The position numbers and the translations under genes are program-made. From contig JAFATB010000006.1 of the NCBI GenBank assembly GCA_019244185.1, positions 248,001-312,000 of the forward strand: DNA of 64,000 nt. The letters are read 5' to 3'. Each line of letters starts with the position of its first letter. Position 1 is the first letter of the stretch. Below, one piece after another: positions 8,891 to 16,200 of this stretch. The stretch comes from Acidobacteriota bacterium (lineage in GTDB: Bacteria > Acidobacteriota > Thermoanaerobaculia > Gp7-AA8). The notes under the pieces are model-generated. The model was given only the letters and a program-made list of their open reading frames with translations. It ran no database searches and was not told the origin of the DNA.

Positions 8891-9265
8891 CTATTGATTG
8901 GGCGTCTCGCAGTACTCCATACAGCGCTCTCGCCACCATGTGCCGCAACCATCGACGGGATAACAGGGACCGCCGGTGCAGACCGTTCCCCACCAGCACC
9001 AATCCGACTGGCGTGCACAGGTGCAATCCTGCGTCTCGAGGACAATGACCGTATTCCCTTCGGATTGCACGATGCGCGGCAGGCGCTGTGCAGCAGGCAG
9101 CACCGAGTCGAGCGCGCGTTCGTCCGCAGGACCAAGCGTCGCGAAAATCAGTGTCGCGAGCTCGCGCGGAAACAGGTTGCGGATCGATTGGTCGAGCCGC
9201 GCGAGCGGGTCGGAGACATCCTCAGCCATCGGATCGCGTTGTTCGTCGTACGCAGCGGGGACCAT
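8891..9265 (-). CDS. Fulvocin C-like cysteine-rich bacteriocin precursor
   Basis: The product is 124 residues from the ATG at 9265; a second ATG at 9229 (MAEDVSDPL) is also possible, and neither has a clear ribosome site. Residues about 20-75 form a leader-like helical part (FPRELATLIFATLGPADERALDSVLP) resembling the conserved region of fulvocin C-related precursors. The last 40 residues hold exactly eight cysteines: CTC, SDWC, VC, PC, GCGTWW, RC and YC. Fulvocin C, a 45-residue Myxococcus fulvus bacteriocin with four disulfides, has the same order and similar spacing, including the D-x-C and GCG landmarks (from memory, not aligned here). No signal peptide is obvious, so the export route is unknown. 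Antibacterial activity is inferred. Confidence 0.62.
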   Translation of the reverse strand: MVPAAYDEQRDPMAEDVSDPLARLDQSIRNLFPRELATLIFATLGPADERALDSVLPAAQRLPRIVQSEGNTVIVLETQDCTCARQSDWCWWGTVCTGGPCYPVDGCGTWWRERCMEYCETPNQ

Positions 9266-9405
9266 CAGTGCAATTGCCTGAACTGCGAGATCACGTGACG
9301 CTCGGCCATCACGTGGTTACGCGCGGTCTGCATCACCCACGCATCAGCGCCCCGCAGGCGCGAGCAGCGCCCGCCTAGCGCGAGCGTACCAACCATCTCT
9401 TGCAT
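9265..9405 (-). CDS. Possible 46-residue ORF, weakly sigma-factor-like, ahead of bacteriocin-like gene
   Basis: An ATG at 9405 opens a 46-codon frame that ends in TGATG, sharing one base with the start of the fulvocin-like gene, which suggests translational coupling. The segment AWVMQTARNHVMAERH resembles the end of region 2 in ECF sigma factors (AWL-x-x-x-ARN-x-x-x-x), but it lacks the rest of such a protein. It could be a decayed sigma factor, a small regulator or a leader peptide. The upstream frame closes at a TGA inside the proposed -35 box, so it is not simply cut from a longer frame here. Confidence 0.35.
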   Translation of the reverse strand: MQEMVGTLALGGRCSRLRGADAWVMQTARNHVMAERHVISQFRQLH

Positions 9406-9414
9406 CTTTGCGGG

Positions 9415-9445
9415 ATTATGAAAGCAGCTTACGTAGGTGTGTCAA
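9415..9445 (-). promoter_or_regulatory. Candidate sigma-70 promoter for the bacteriocin-like locus
   Basis: On the minus strand TTGACA (9445-9440) matches the -35 consensus fully, and CATAAT (9420-9415) matches five of six -10 bases. The 19-bp spacer is longer than the optimum of 17. Transcription would begin about 9408, almost at the ATG at 9405, giving a leaderless or nearly leaderless message for the 46-residue ORF. The local sequence is less GC-rich than its surroundings. Prediction only. Confidence 0.4.
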
Positions 9446-9527
9446 CACTGAAAGCCATATTGACGCCTAAGCGTTCCTTTACGCTCCCCTCCATGGCCCG
9501 TTTCGTGTAATCCGCGTCTCCCGCGGG

Positions 9528-11150
9528 ATGGAGGAGCGCAGCAGCACGCACGAGAGTCGCTTTCGCAAGTGGGGCACCCTCATCGTGCTCTCGCTGGCCC
9601 TGGCGATCATCCTCATCGACTCCACCCTCCTCAACGTCGCACTGTCCACCCTCATCCTCGACCTCCACACCACGCTGCAGAAGCTGCAGTGGGTGATCTC
9701 GGCGTACTCGCTGATCATGGCGGCGCTGACGGTGACGGGCGGGCGGATGGGGGATCTCTTCGGGCGCAAGCGGATGTTCATCGCCGGCGCGATCACGTTC
9801 GTGGCCGGCGCAATCGTGGCATCGATGGCGAACTCGTTCGGCGTGTTGCTCCTTGGCGAATCGATCATCGAGGGGCTCGGCGCGGCGCTGATGATGCCGG
9901 CCACGGCGTCGCTGCTCGTCGCGAAGTACCGCGGGCACGACCGCGCGATCGCGTTCGGGATCTGGGGCGCGGTCGCCGCCGCCGCGGCCGCGATCGGACC
10001 GATCCTCGGCGGCTTTCTCACGACGCACTACAGCTGGCGCTGGGGCTTCCGCATCAACATCTTCGTGGTCGCGCTGCTGCTCCTCGGCTCACCTCTCGTC
10101 GAAGACGACCGCGAGCCCGAGCGCAAGCAGATCGACTGGCTCGGCGTCGTGCTTTCCGCGACGGGACTCTTCTTCGTCGTCTTCGGCATCATCGAGTCGG
10201 AGAGCTACGGCTGGCTCCGCGCGCGCAAGCCGTTTCCGCTCTGGCAGCCGGGCTCCGTATCGATTGCGATCCTCTCCGTCGTCATCGGCGTGATCCTCGT
10301 CGCATCGTTCGTCGCGTGGGAACGGCGCTTCGAAGCGCGCGGCGGACTGCCGATCGTCTCGATGCAGCTCTTCAGGAACCGCCAGTTCGTCGCCGGCGCA
10401 GGCGTGACGGGCGTGATGATGCTCGGACAGAACGGCGTCATCTTCTGCCTGCCGGTTTTTCTGCAATCGGTCCGGCGTCTCGACGCGCTGCACACAGGCC
10501 TCATGCTCCTGCCGCTGTCGATCATGATCCTCTTCGTCTCGCCGACCGCGGCGAGTCTCACCAAACGCATTCCGCACAAGCGGCTCGTACAGGCGGGGCT
10601 GATCTGCAACACGGTCGCGATCCTGCTCCTGCGCGCGGCGGTCGGCATCGACACGAAGCTGATGTGGCTCGTGCCGGCGCTCGCGCTGTACGGCATCGGG
10701 ATGGGACTCGTGCTCTCGCAGATCAACAACCTCACGCTCTCCGCGGTGCCGGTGCGCAACGCGGGCGAGGCATCCGGCGTGACGAATACCTTCCGCCAGA
10801 TCGGCATCGCCCTCGGCACGGCCATCATCGGCGCGGTGCTGATCTCGTCGATCGTGTCGCGGATGGAGACGGCGGTGCGGGAGAACGCGTCCATTCCGCC
10901 GCAGGCGAAGAGCGGCGTCGCGAAGATGCTCGTCGCGAACTCCGCGGAGCTCGTGTTCGGCGACCGCGGCACGTTCGACGCGCTGCCGCCGCACGTGCGC
11001 GAAGAGATGACGGCGCTGCGGCGCGCGGCGACGACCGCCGGCATCGACCGTGCGTTTCTGTGGTGCGCGTTCTTCGCGGTCGCGGCCCTCGGCGTGTCGC
11101 TGTTCCTGCCGCTGCGCCCCGCGGAATCCGCGCACGGACGGGAGCCGTAA
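9528..11150 (+). CDS. MFS multidrug efflux transporter, DHA2 (EmrB/QacA) family
   Basis: The product is 540 residues, the usual size for 14-helix DHA2 proton antiporters. Helix 1 carries IILIDSTLLNVAL, where the D-x-T-(I/L)-x-N-V-A pattern is the family motif, and GGRMGDLFGRKRMF between helices 2 and 3 is MFS motif A. Motif C-like glycine/proline content appears in AIGPILGGFL. It sits in the inner membrane and probably exports hydrophobic or cationic drugs; the substrate cannot be read from sequence. It is divergent from the fulvocin-like locus, with about 120 bp between its start and that locus's predicted transcript start, so export of a related compound is conceivable but not shown. Confidence 0.88.
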   Translation: MEERSSTHESRFRKWGTLIVLSLALAIILIDSTLLNVALSTLILDLHTTLQKLQWVISAYSLIMAALTVTGGRMGDLFGRKRMFIAGAITFVAGAIVASMANSFGVLLLGESIIEGLGAALMMPATASLLVAKYRGHDRAIAFGIWGAVAAAAAAIGPILGGFLTTHYSWRWGFRINIFVVALLLLGSPLVEDDREPERKQIDWLGVVLSATGLFFVVFGIIESESYGWLRARKPFPLWQPGSVSIAILSVVIGVILVASFVAWERRFEARGGLPIVSMQLFRNRQFVAGAGVTGVMMLGQNGVIFCLPVFLQSVRRLDALHTGLMLLPLSIMILFVSPTAASLTKRIPHKRLVQAGLICNTVAILLLRAAVGIDTKLMWLVPALALYGIGMGLVLSQINNLTLSAVPVRNAGEASGVTNTFRQIGIALGTAIIGAVLISSIVSRMETAVRENASIPPQAKSGVAKMLVANSAELVFGDRGTFDALPPHVREEMTALRRAATTAGIDRAFLWCAFFAVAALGVSLFLPLRPAESAHGREP

Positions 11151-11177
11151 CGCCCGTCCGCACGCGGTTCGAAGCGA

Positions 11178-11510
11178 TCAACGCGGACGTTCTTCTTCGC
11201 GCGCGTCTTCGTGCTTCGGCTCGTGCTTCTTGAGCGCCTGCTTCGCGAGCGCGGCGTCGGGAACGACTGAGCCGATCGCGGTCTGCACCTTGTACTTGAG
11301 CGGCACGACCACCTTCGCGTCGCCGTTCATCAGCGCCGCGTAGCCGGCCTGCGCGACGTCGGCGGGATCGGCGAGCTTCTCGTCGAGCATCTTGCTGTCC
11401 TGCGCGTGCGCGCGGTCGAAGAAGTTCGTGTCGGTCGGACCGGGCAGCAGCGCCGTGACGGTGACGCCCGTGTCTTCGAGCTCGGCGCGCATCGCGAGCT
11501 CCTCGGCCAG
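11178..11510 (-). pseudogene. 5'-truncated short-chain dehydrogenase/reductase remnant
   Basis: About 110 residues remain of a classical SDR of roughly 260. What is left is the C-terminal third, with LEDTGVTVTALLPGPTDTNFF being the typical segment after the active site (PG-x-T), then a Lys/Glu-rich tail. The N-terminal nucleotide-binding GxxxGxG motif and catalytic Tyr-x-x-x-Lys are absent. Homology appears to start exactly at the 17-bp junction at 11494-11510. An ATG at 11492 would give a 104-residue peptide, but it could not be an active reductase. The loss mirrors that of the adjacent deaminase, which points to one deletion (or an assembly error) removing both 5' halves. Confidence 0.75.
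11494..11510. other. Deletion junction with 17-bp shared sequence
   Basis: GCGAGCTCCTCGGCCAG fits both neighbours: on the minus strand it encodes ALAEELA, as expected just before the SDR LEDTG segment, and on the plus strand it encodes ELLGQ, as expected just before GWNDVP in the deaminase. Sequence on the left is SDR only and on the right deaminase only. This is what a deletion between short homologous stretches of two divergent genes would leave; a chimeric assembly at the same microhomology would look identical. Confidence 0.6.
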
Positions 11511-12248
11511 GGCTGGAACGACGTGCCGAAGTCAGGCGGCGGTCTGTACCGCGCCGACGATCACTACGACCGGCGCGACATCCACGAGGATCGCGACTCG
11601 GTCAACGTGCACGCGGATCTCATCATCGAAGAGATTCTCCACACGGTGAAGGATGCCGGCTGGCTGAAAAACGACGCCACGCCGCCGCTGGCGTGGGCGC
11701 GAACGGCGTTCAAGAAGTCGCGCGTCGCGAACCTGCTCGAGTTCGGACGCACGGTGCACGCGGAGATGGAGGCGATCCTCGCCGCCGCGCGCACCGGCGT
11801 CAGCGTGCGCGGCGCGACGCTGTACACGACGACGTTTCCGTGTCACGGCTGCGCGCGACACATCGTCACGGCCGGCATCGCGCGCGTGGTCTACATCGAG
11901 CCATATCCGAAGAGCCGCGCCGTGGAACTGCACCGCGACGCGATCGTGACGCACGACGACGTCACGACGCCCGAATGCGGCAAGCGCGGATGCACGGACG
12001 TGCATGCGGTGCGCTTCGAGCCGTTCACCGGCATCGCGCCGCATCGTTTCGTCGACCTGTTTTCGCTCACGACGAACGCCGGCATTCCGCGCGACCGCAA
12101 GACGCGCCACTCCGGCGAGCGCATCCCGTGGGACGTACAGAACGCGATGCCGAGCGTGCAGATGCTGCCGCTCAGCTACCTCGAGCTCGAAGCCAAAGCA
12201 CTCTACGAATTGAAGAAAGTCATCGAGGACGAGGAAGACCAGCCATAA
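11494..12248 (+). pseudogene. 5'-truncated anti-phage dCTP deaminase
   Basis: About 250 residues of the C-terminal half remain. The zinc deaminase site is intact: HAE (codons at 11757-11765; His ligand and catalytic Glu) and PCHGC (cysteines at 11841 and 11850). The stretch from ELLGQGWNDVPKSGGGLY through GVSVRGATLYTTTFPCHGC, VYIEPYPKS and the C-terminal motifs is characteristic of defence dCTP deaminases, which destroy dCTP during phage infection and normally have about 500 residues with an N-terminal P-loop kinase-like half. That half, and the start codon, are missing. Upstream codons belong to antisense SDR sequence, so translation from 11406 would give a nonsense leader. Probably non-functional. 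Confidence 0.75.
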
Positions 12249-12255
12249 TGACCGC

Positions 12256-12417
12256 ATGGCTGATGACACGCAGCAGACGCCGGATCACCGCACAACGATT
12301 TGGGCAGTTCTGGACGAAGTGCAACAGACCGTCGAAGGGTGGCCGGCGTGGCGGCAGCGGTATCGCGTCGACTTGTATCGCGAGGTGCTCGGTGACGACG
12401 CGCCTCACGGCTCGTAG
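12256..12417 (+). CDS. Small 53-residue protein following the deaminase
   Basis: The ATG at 12256 lies seven bases after the deaminase stop and opens a 53-codon frame ending in TAG. The peptide is acidic and amphipathic, with TTIWAVLDEVQQTVEGWPAW and YRVDLYREVLGDD, a pattern that looks like real coding sequence (helical, balanced composition) rather than a shadow. I do not know the family. Co-directional placement directly behind the deaminase suggests they belonged to one operon, so it may be an accessory of that defence gene. Its end overlaps the convergent PilZ gene by 13 bp. Confidence 0.5.
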   Translation: MADDTQQTPDHRTTIWAVLDEVQQTVEGWPAWRQRYRVDLYREVLGDDAPHGS

Positions 12418-13064
12418 CGCCGCGTCGGAATCCCTTCGCTGCGGCTGATGCTCATCGCCGCCATCTTCTGAATCATGTGCCGCGCGTGCTGGTCGCCTTG
12501 TGCGAAGGCATCGCGCAGCGTCTGCACGCTGGCGGGCGTTTCGCCGACGGAGATCGTGAAGCCGTTGAGTGGCTGGCGCGGATCCTTGGTCTCGATCGTC
12601 TGCCACTGGCCGCCGATGAATTCATGGCGCACGAGCGCGTCGGCCTTGCCGGTCTGAAACGACTGCGCGGCGACGGCGGGGAGTCCCCGCGCGTTGGCTT
12701 TCCGTTCGTCGAGGGCGCGCAGCACGTGGCGCTCGATGAGCTCGCGGATGACCTCGCGCGACTCGCCGTGAAAACGGACGACGTGCAGTCCGGACTGATG
12801 AATGGTTTTATCGAACTGCGACTTGGCGGGGGTATGGACCTCCGTCCAGCGCACGGTGCATTCGAGCTCGACGCCCTGGCCGTGCCATTCGAAGGAGACC
12901 GCGCAGCTGCCGCCCTTGCGCGGCAGCTCGGCCTGATGCAGGACGTGCAGGCCGTTCAGCGACACGTTCGACAGCACGATGCGCGTGTCGCCCGCGCGGC
13001 CGCGGATCGGATCGATGATCGTGACGCGCTGGTACTTCCGGCGCTCGCGGTGGTGATGCCCCAT
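12405..13064 (-). CDS. PilZ-domain protein
   Basis: The product is 219 residues from the ATG at 13064 (MGHHHRERRKYQR). Residues about 5-110 fit a PilZ domain, the usual receptor for cyclic di-GMP: the N-terminal RRKYQR resembles the RxxxR half of the binding site, and VLSNVSLNGLHV resembles the (D/N)xSxxG half (N-V-S-L-N-G). The remaining 100 residues are an uncharacterised tail. It lies 33 bp downstream of an MFS gene on the same strand and may share its transcript. It may control motility or envelope functions through c-di-GMP; the target is unknown. Confidence 0.7.
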   Translation of the reverse strand: MGHHHRERRKYQRVTIIDPIRGRAGDTRIVLSNVSLNGLHVLHQAELPRKGGSCAVSFEWHGQGVELECTVRWTEVHTPAKSQFDKTIHQSGLHVVRFHGESREVIRELIERHVLRALDERKANARGLPAVAAQSFQTGKADALVRHEFIGGQWQTIETKDPRQPLNGFTISVGETPASVQTLRDAFAQGDQHARHMIQKMAAMSISRSEGIPTRRYEP

Positions 13065-13096
13065 GACCCGCGACGAATCGTAACGCCAAACGCGGC

Positions 13097-14443
13097 TCAA
13101 TCGGTGAAGAACGCCGCGAGCGTACCGGCCAGAGCGATTCCGGCCGCGGTGTAGAGGCTGACCGCGGCGCCGTGCGGCACGGCGTCCGCGCCGCCGCGCG
13201 CGAGCACGGTGGTGAAGACGGCGCCGGCGATGCCGATGCCGAGGACCATGCCGACGTTGCGCGCGGTCGCGAGCACGCCGGACGCGATGCCCTGCCGGTG
13301 CGCGGGCGCGGCGCCCATCAGCGCGCTGTTGTTCGGACTGGTGAAGAGACCGACGCCGAGGCCGACGACGGCGAGTCCCGCGGCGACGAGGCCGCGCGAG
13401 GCGTGCGCGGTGAACGTCGCCAGCAGCACCAGGCCGACGGCGAGCACGAACATGCCGGTCGTGGTGAGCACGCGCGAGCCGATGCGATCGGAGAGCGCGC
13501 CCGCGAACGGCGCGACGATCGCCATCACGATCGGCTGCGCGGTGAGGACGAGCCCGGCCTGCTGCGCGTCGAGTCCACGTCCCTGAATCAAAAGGAACGG
13601 GATGATGAACAGCACGCTGTAGACGCAGATGTAGTTGCAAAGCGCGGTGATGGTCGCGCCGCTGAAGACGCGCGCGCGAAACAGCGACAGATCGAGCATC
13701 GGATCGGCGCGCCGGCGTTCCCACCGCACGAACGCAGCGAGCAACACGACGGCCGACACGAAGAGCAGCACGATCTTCAGCGACAGCCAGCCCCACGCGT
13801 GCCCCTGGTTCAGCGCGACGAGGAGCAGCACGAGTCCCGACGTGAAGAGCGCGGCGCCGCCGAAGTCGAAGGTCTCGCCGGTGCGCTCGGGACGATCGTT
13901 CTCGATGAAGTGCAGCGAGAGCGCGATCGCGAGGAGGCCGACCGGCACGTTGATGAAGAAGACCGCGCGCCAACTGAACGCGTGCGCGAGCCAGCCGCCG
14001 AACGACGGACCGGTCGTGAGGCCGAGGTACGTGAACATCGCCTGCGCGCCGAGAGCGCGGCCGCGCTGCTCGCGCGGGAAGGCTTTCGTCAGAATGGCGG
14101 GACCGTTCGCGAGCATCGCCGCACCTAGCGCCTGCAACGCGCGCATGCCGATCAGCACGCGCGCGGTCGACGCGAAACCGCAGAGCGCCGAGCCGAGGAC
14201 GAACAGCACGAAGCCGCCGACGTAGACGCGCTTGTGCCCGCGCAGATCGCCCGCGCGTCCGACGATGAGCAGCAGCGCGCTGATGACGAGCAGGTAGATC
14301 GTCGCCACCCACTCGATGCCGGCGACGCTCGCGTGCAACTCCTCGCGCAGCACCGGCAGGACGGTGTTGACGACGCTGCCGTCGAGCGCGGACATGAACG
14401 TGCCGACGCCGACGGAGGTGAGCACCCACCACTTCTTATCCAT
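13097..14443 (-). CDS. MFS efflux transporter, DHA2 (EmrB/QacA) family
   Basis: The product is 448 residues from the ATG at 14443 (MDKKWWVLTSVGVG). Helix 1 contains the family motif SALDGSVVNTVLP, and loop 2-3 has GRAGDLRGHKRVY (motif A). About 13-14 hydrophobic segments are visible through to the C-terminus. It is shorter than the other DHA2 protein at 9528-11150 and not closely similar to it, so the two are not a recent duplication. It begins inside the last codons of the cupin gene (8-bp overlap), so the cupin, this transporter and probably the PilZ gene form one transcript. Substrate unknown. Confidence 0.87.
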   Translation of the reverse strand: MDKKWWVLTSVGVGTFMSALDGSVVNTVLPVLREELHASVAGIEWVATIYLLVISALLLIVGRAGDLRGHKRVYVGGFVLFVLGSALCGFASTARVLIGMRALQALGAAMLANGPAILTKAFPREQRGRALGAQAMFTYLGLTTGPSFGGWLAHAFSWRAVFFINVPVGLLAIALSLHFIENDRPERTGETFDFGGAALFTSGLVLLLVALNQGHAWGWLSLKIVLLFVSAVVLLAAFVRWERRRADPMLDLSLFRARVFSGATITALCNYICVYSVLFIIPFLLIQGRGLDAQQAGLVLTAQPIVMAIVAPFAGALSDRIGSRVLTTTGMFVLAVGLVLLATFTAHASRGLVAAGLAVVGLGVGLFTSPNNSALMGAAPAHRQGIASGVLATARNVGMVLGIGIAGAVFTTVLARGGADAVPHGAAVSLYTAAGIALAGTLAAFFTD

Positions 14444-15122
14444 GTTTTTGCACGGGCGCACGCGCCGCCGCCGGCGACAGGATTCCGATCGAGATCGACA
14501 TCGCGTCTTCGTGCGCGCGCGCGACGTGCCACCAGCCGCGCGGCACGTAGAGCCAGTCGCCGGCGATGAGCGTGCTGGCGACGGCCGGCGAAGTCTCGCG
14601 CTCGAAGTGCATGTCGCGCGGCATCGCGTCGAGCGTCGGTGCGGGATTCACGGTGTTCGCGCGCAGAAAGTACTCCTTCGTGCCCATCGCCTGCGCGATG
14701 AAGACGTCTTCACAGTCGTAGTGCCAGCCGAAGCTGTGAAAGCCCTTCGGCGTGAGGTAGAGCTGGATGGACACGTCGCCGTCGAGTTGCGGCGCGAACG
14801 TGCGCGCGAGCTCCGCGAGCGACGCGTCGTAGCGCTCCGTGCGGCGCAGCACGAGCGAGTAGCCGCGGTCGAAGAGCGCGCGCAGTTCCGCGAACGTCTG
14901 CGGCGCGGGATCGAGCAGCCGTCCGTTGCGGACGACGAGCATGTCGGGCTTCACGCGCTGCGCGAGCATCCGCTCGACGACGTTCCAGTCGAGCAGCGGC
15001 ATCGCGGATTTCGCCGCGGACGGCCGCGCGAGCGGCGCCTTCTGAAAGTGCCGCGCGAGAAACGCGTCGACGCTCTCGTCGTCGAGCCATTCCGCCAGCG
15101 TGGGAGATGCGCTACTCTGCAC
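14436..15122 (-). CDS. JmjC-type cupin-like protein, probable Fe(II)/2-oxoglutarate oxygenase
   Basis: Starting from GTG at 15122 the product is 228 residues (an ATG at 15158 is the alternative). The jelly-roll core shows the metal motif HxD in GWHYDCEDVF near residue 130 and the distal histidine in VPRGWWHVA near residue 205, as in JmjC/cupin_8 proteins such as ribosomal oxygenases. The N-terminal part (FLARHFQKAPLARP) fits the same group. It may hydroxylate a protein or small molecule, but the substrate is not evident. Its start lies within a few bases of the divergent KAS III start, so promoters must lie inside coding sequence, or the true start is further in. Confidence 0.72.
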   Translation of the reverse strand: MQSSASPTLAEWLDDESVDAFLARHFQKAPLARPSAAKSAMPLLDWNVVERMLAQRVKPDMLVVRNGRLLDPAPQTFAELRALFDRGYSLVLRRTERYDASLAELARTFAPQLDGDVSIQLYLTPKGFHSFGWHYDCEDVFIAQAMGTKEYFLRANTVNPAPTLDAMPRDMHFERETSPAVASTLIAGDWLYVPRGWWHVARAHEDAMSISIGILSPAAARAPVQKHG

Positions 15123-15126
15123 GGCG

Positions 15127-16200
15127 ATGGGTTCGCTCCACTCGGTGATCGCAGGCACCGGGAGCTACATCCCGCCCCGGCGCGTGACGAACGATGATTT
15201 TCTGGATCGCGATTTTCGCGCTCCGGACGGGTCGAAGCTTGCGAAATCTACACCGGAGATCCTCGCGCAGTTCGAGTCGATCACCGGCATCCGCGAGCGC
15301 CGCTACGCGACCGAGACGATGGTCGCCACCGATCTCGCCTATGAAGCGGCAAAGGCGGCGCTCGACTCGTCGGGCATCGATCCCGAGACGCTCGACCTCA
15401 TCATCGTCGCGCACAACTTCGGCGACGTCCGCGGCGGCGGCCGCTCGGACATGGTCCCCGCGCTCGCCGCGCGTGTGAAAGCAAAGCTGCGCATCCGCGC
15501 GCCGCAGGCCGTCGCGTTCGATCTGATCATGGGCTGCCCCGGCTGGCTTCAAGGGATGATCGTGGCCGACTCGTTCATCCGCAGCGGCAACGCACGCCGC
15601 GCGCTCGTCATCGGCGCGGACACGCTCTCGCGCATCTCCGATCCACACGACCGCGACAGCCTGATCTACGCCGACGGCGCCGGCGCCACGATTCTCGAAG
15701 CCGTCGATTCTCCCTCCCCCATCGGCGTCCTCGGCCACGCCGCGCGCTCCGACACGCTCGACCACTCGACCATGCTCTTCATGGGACCGTCGTACAACGA
15801 GGAAGTCTTTCTCGAGGCGCTGTTCCTCAAGATGGAAGGGCGCAAGCTGTACAAGTACGCGCTGCAGACCGTCGCCGGCGCGATGAAGCAATGTCTCGAT
15901 GACGCCGGCGTGCCGATCGCGTCGCTGCGCAAGATCCTCCTCCACCAGGCGAACGGCAAGATGGACGAAGCGATCCTCGGCGCGTTCTACGAGCTCTACG
16001 ACGCGCCGCCGCCCGCCGACATCCTGCCGATGACGATCGCGTGGCTCGGCAACAGCTCCGTCGCGACGGTGCCGACGCTCTACGATCTCATCGCGAAGAA
16101 CGAGCTGCCGCCGCATGCGTTCGCGTCCGGCGACGTGCTGCTGTTCGCGTCCGTCGGCGCGGGGATGCACATCAACGCGATGGCGTATCGCGTGCCCTAG
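15127..16200 (+). CDS. 3-oxoacyl-ACP synthase III family enzyme (KAS III/FabH-like)
   Basis: The product is 357 residues. The catalytic triad can be placed: Cys137 in IMGCPGW, His273 in LLHQAN and Asn309 in WLGNSS. The N-terminus VIAGTGSYIPPRRVTND is typical of FabH-like condensing enzymes. The family condenses acyl-CoA with malonyl-ACP or a related acceptor; this member is longer than housekeeping FabH (about 320) and may serve secondary or branched-chain lipid synthesis. I prefer the ATG at 15127 over a GTG at 15100, which would add nine unlikely residues. It converges on the 803-residue orphan with a 29-bp overlap. No other fatty-acid genes are adjacent. Confidence 0.88.
   Translation: MGSLHSVIAGTGSYIPPRRVTNDDFLDRDFRAPDGSKLAKSTPEILAQFESITGIRERRYATETMVATDLAYEAAKAALDSSGIDPETLDLIIVAHNFGDVRGGGRSDMVPALAARVKAKLRIRAPQAVAFDLIMGCPGWLQGMIVADSFIRSGNARRALVIGADTLSRISDPHDRDSLIYADGAGATILEAVDSPSPIGVLGHAARSDTLDHSTMLFMGPSYNEEVFLEALFLKMEGRKLYKYALQTVAGAMKQCLDDAGVPIASLRKILLHQANGKMDEAILGAFYELYDAPPPADILPMTIAWLGNSSVATVPTLYDLIAKNELPPHAFASGDVLLFASVGAGMHINAMAYRVP

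Noticed and set aside
12405..14432. Single long frame through PilZ and MFS genes
   Set aside because: The MFS protein is read in another frame (13097-14443). Only the last 219 codons of this frame encode a real protein, the PilZ protein.
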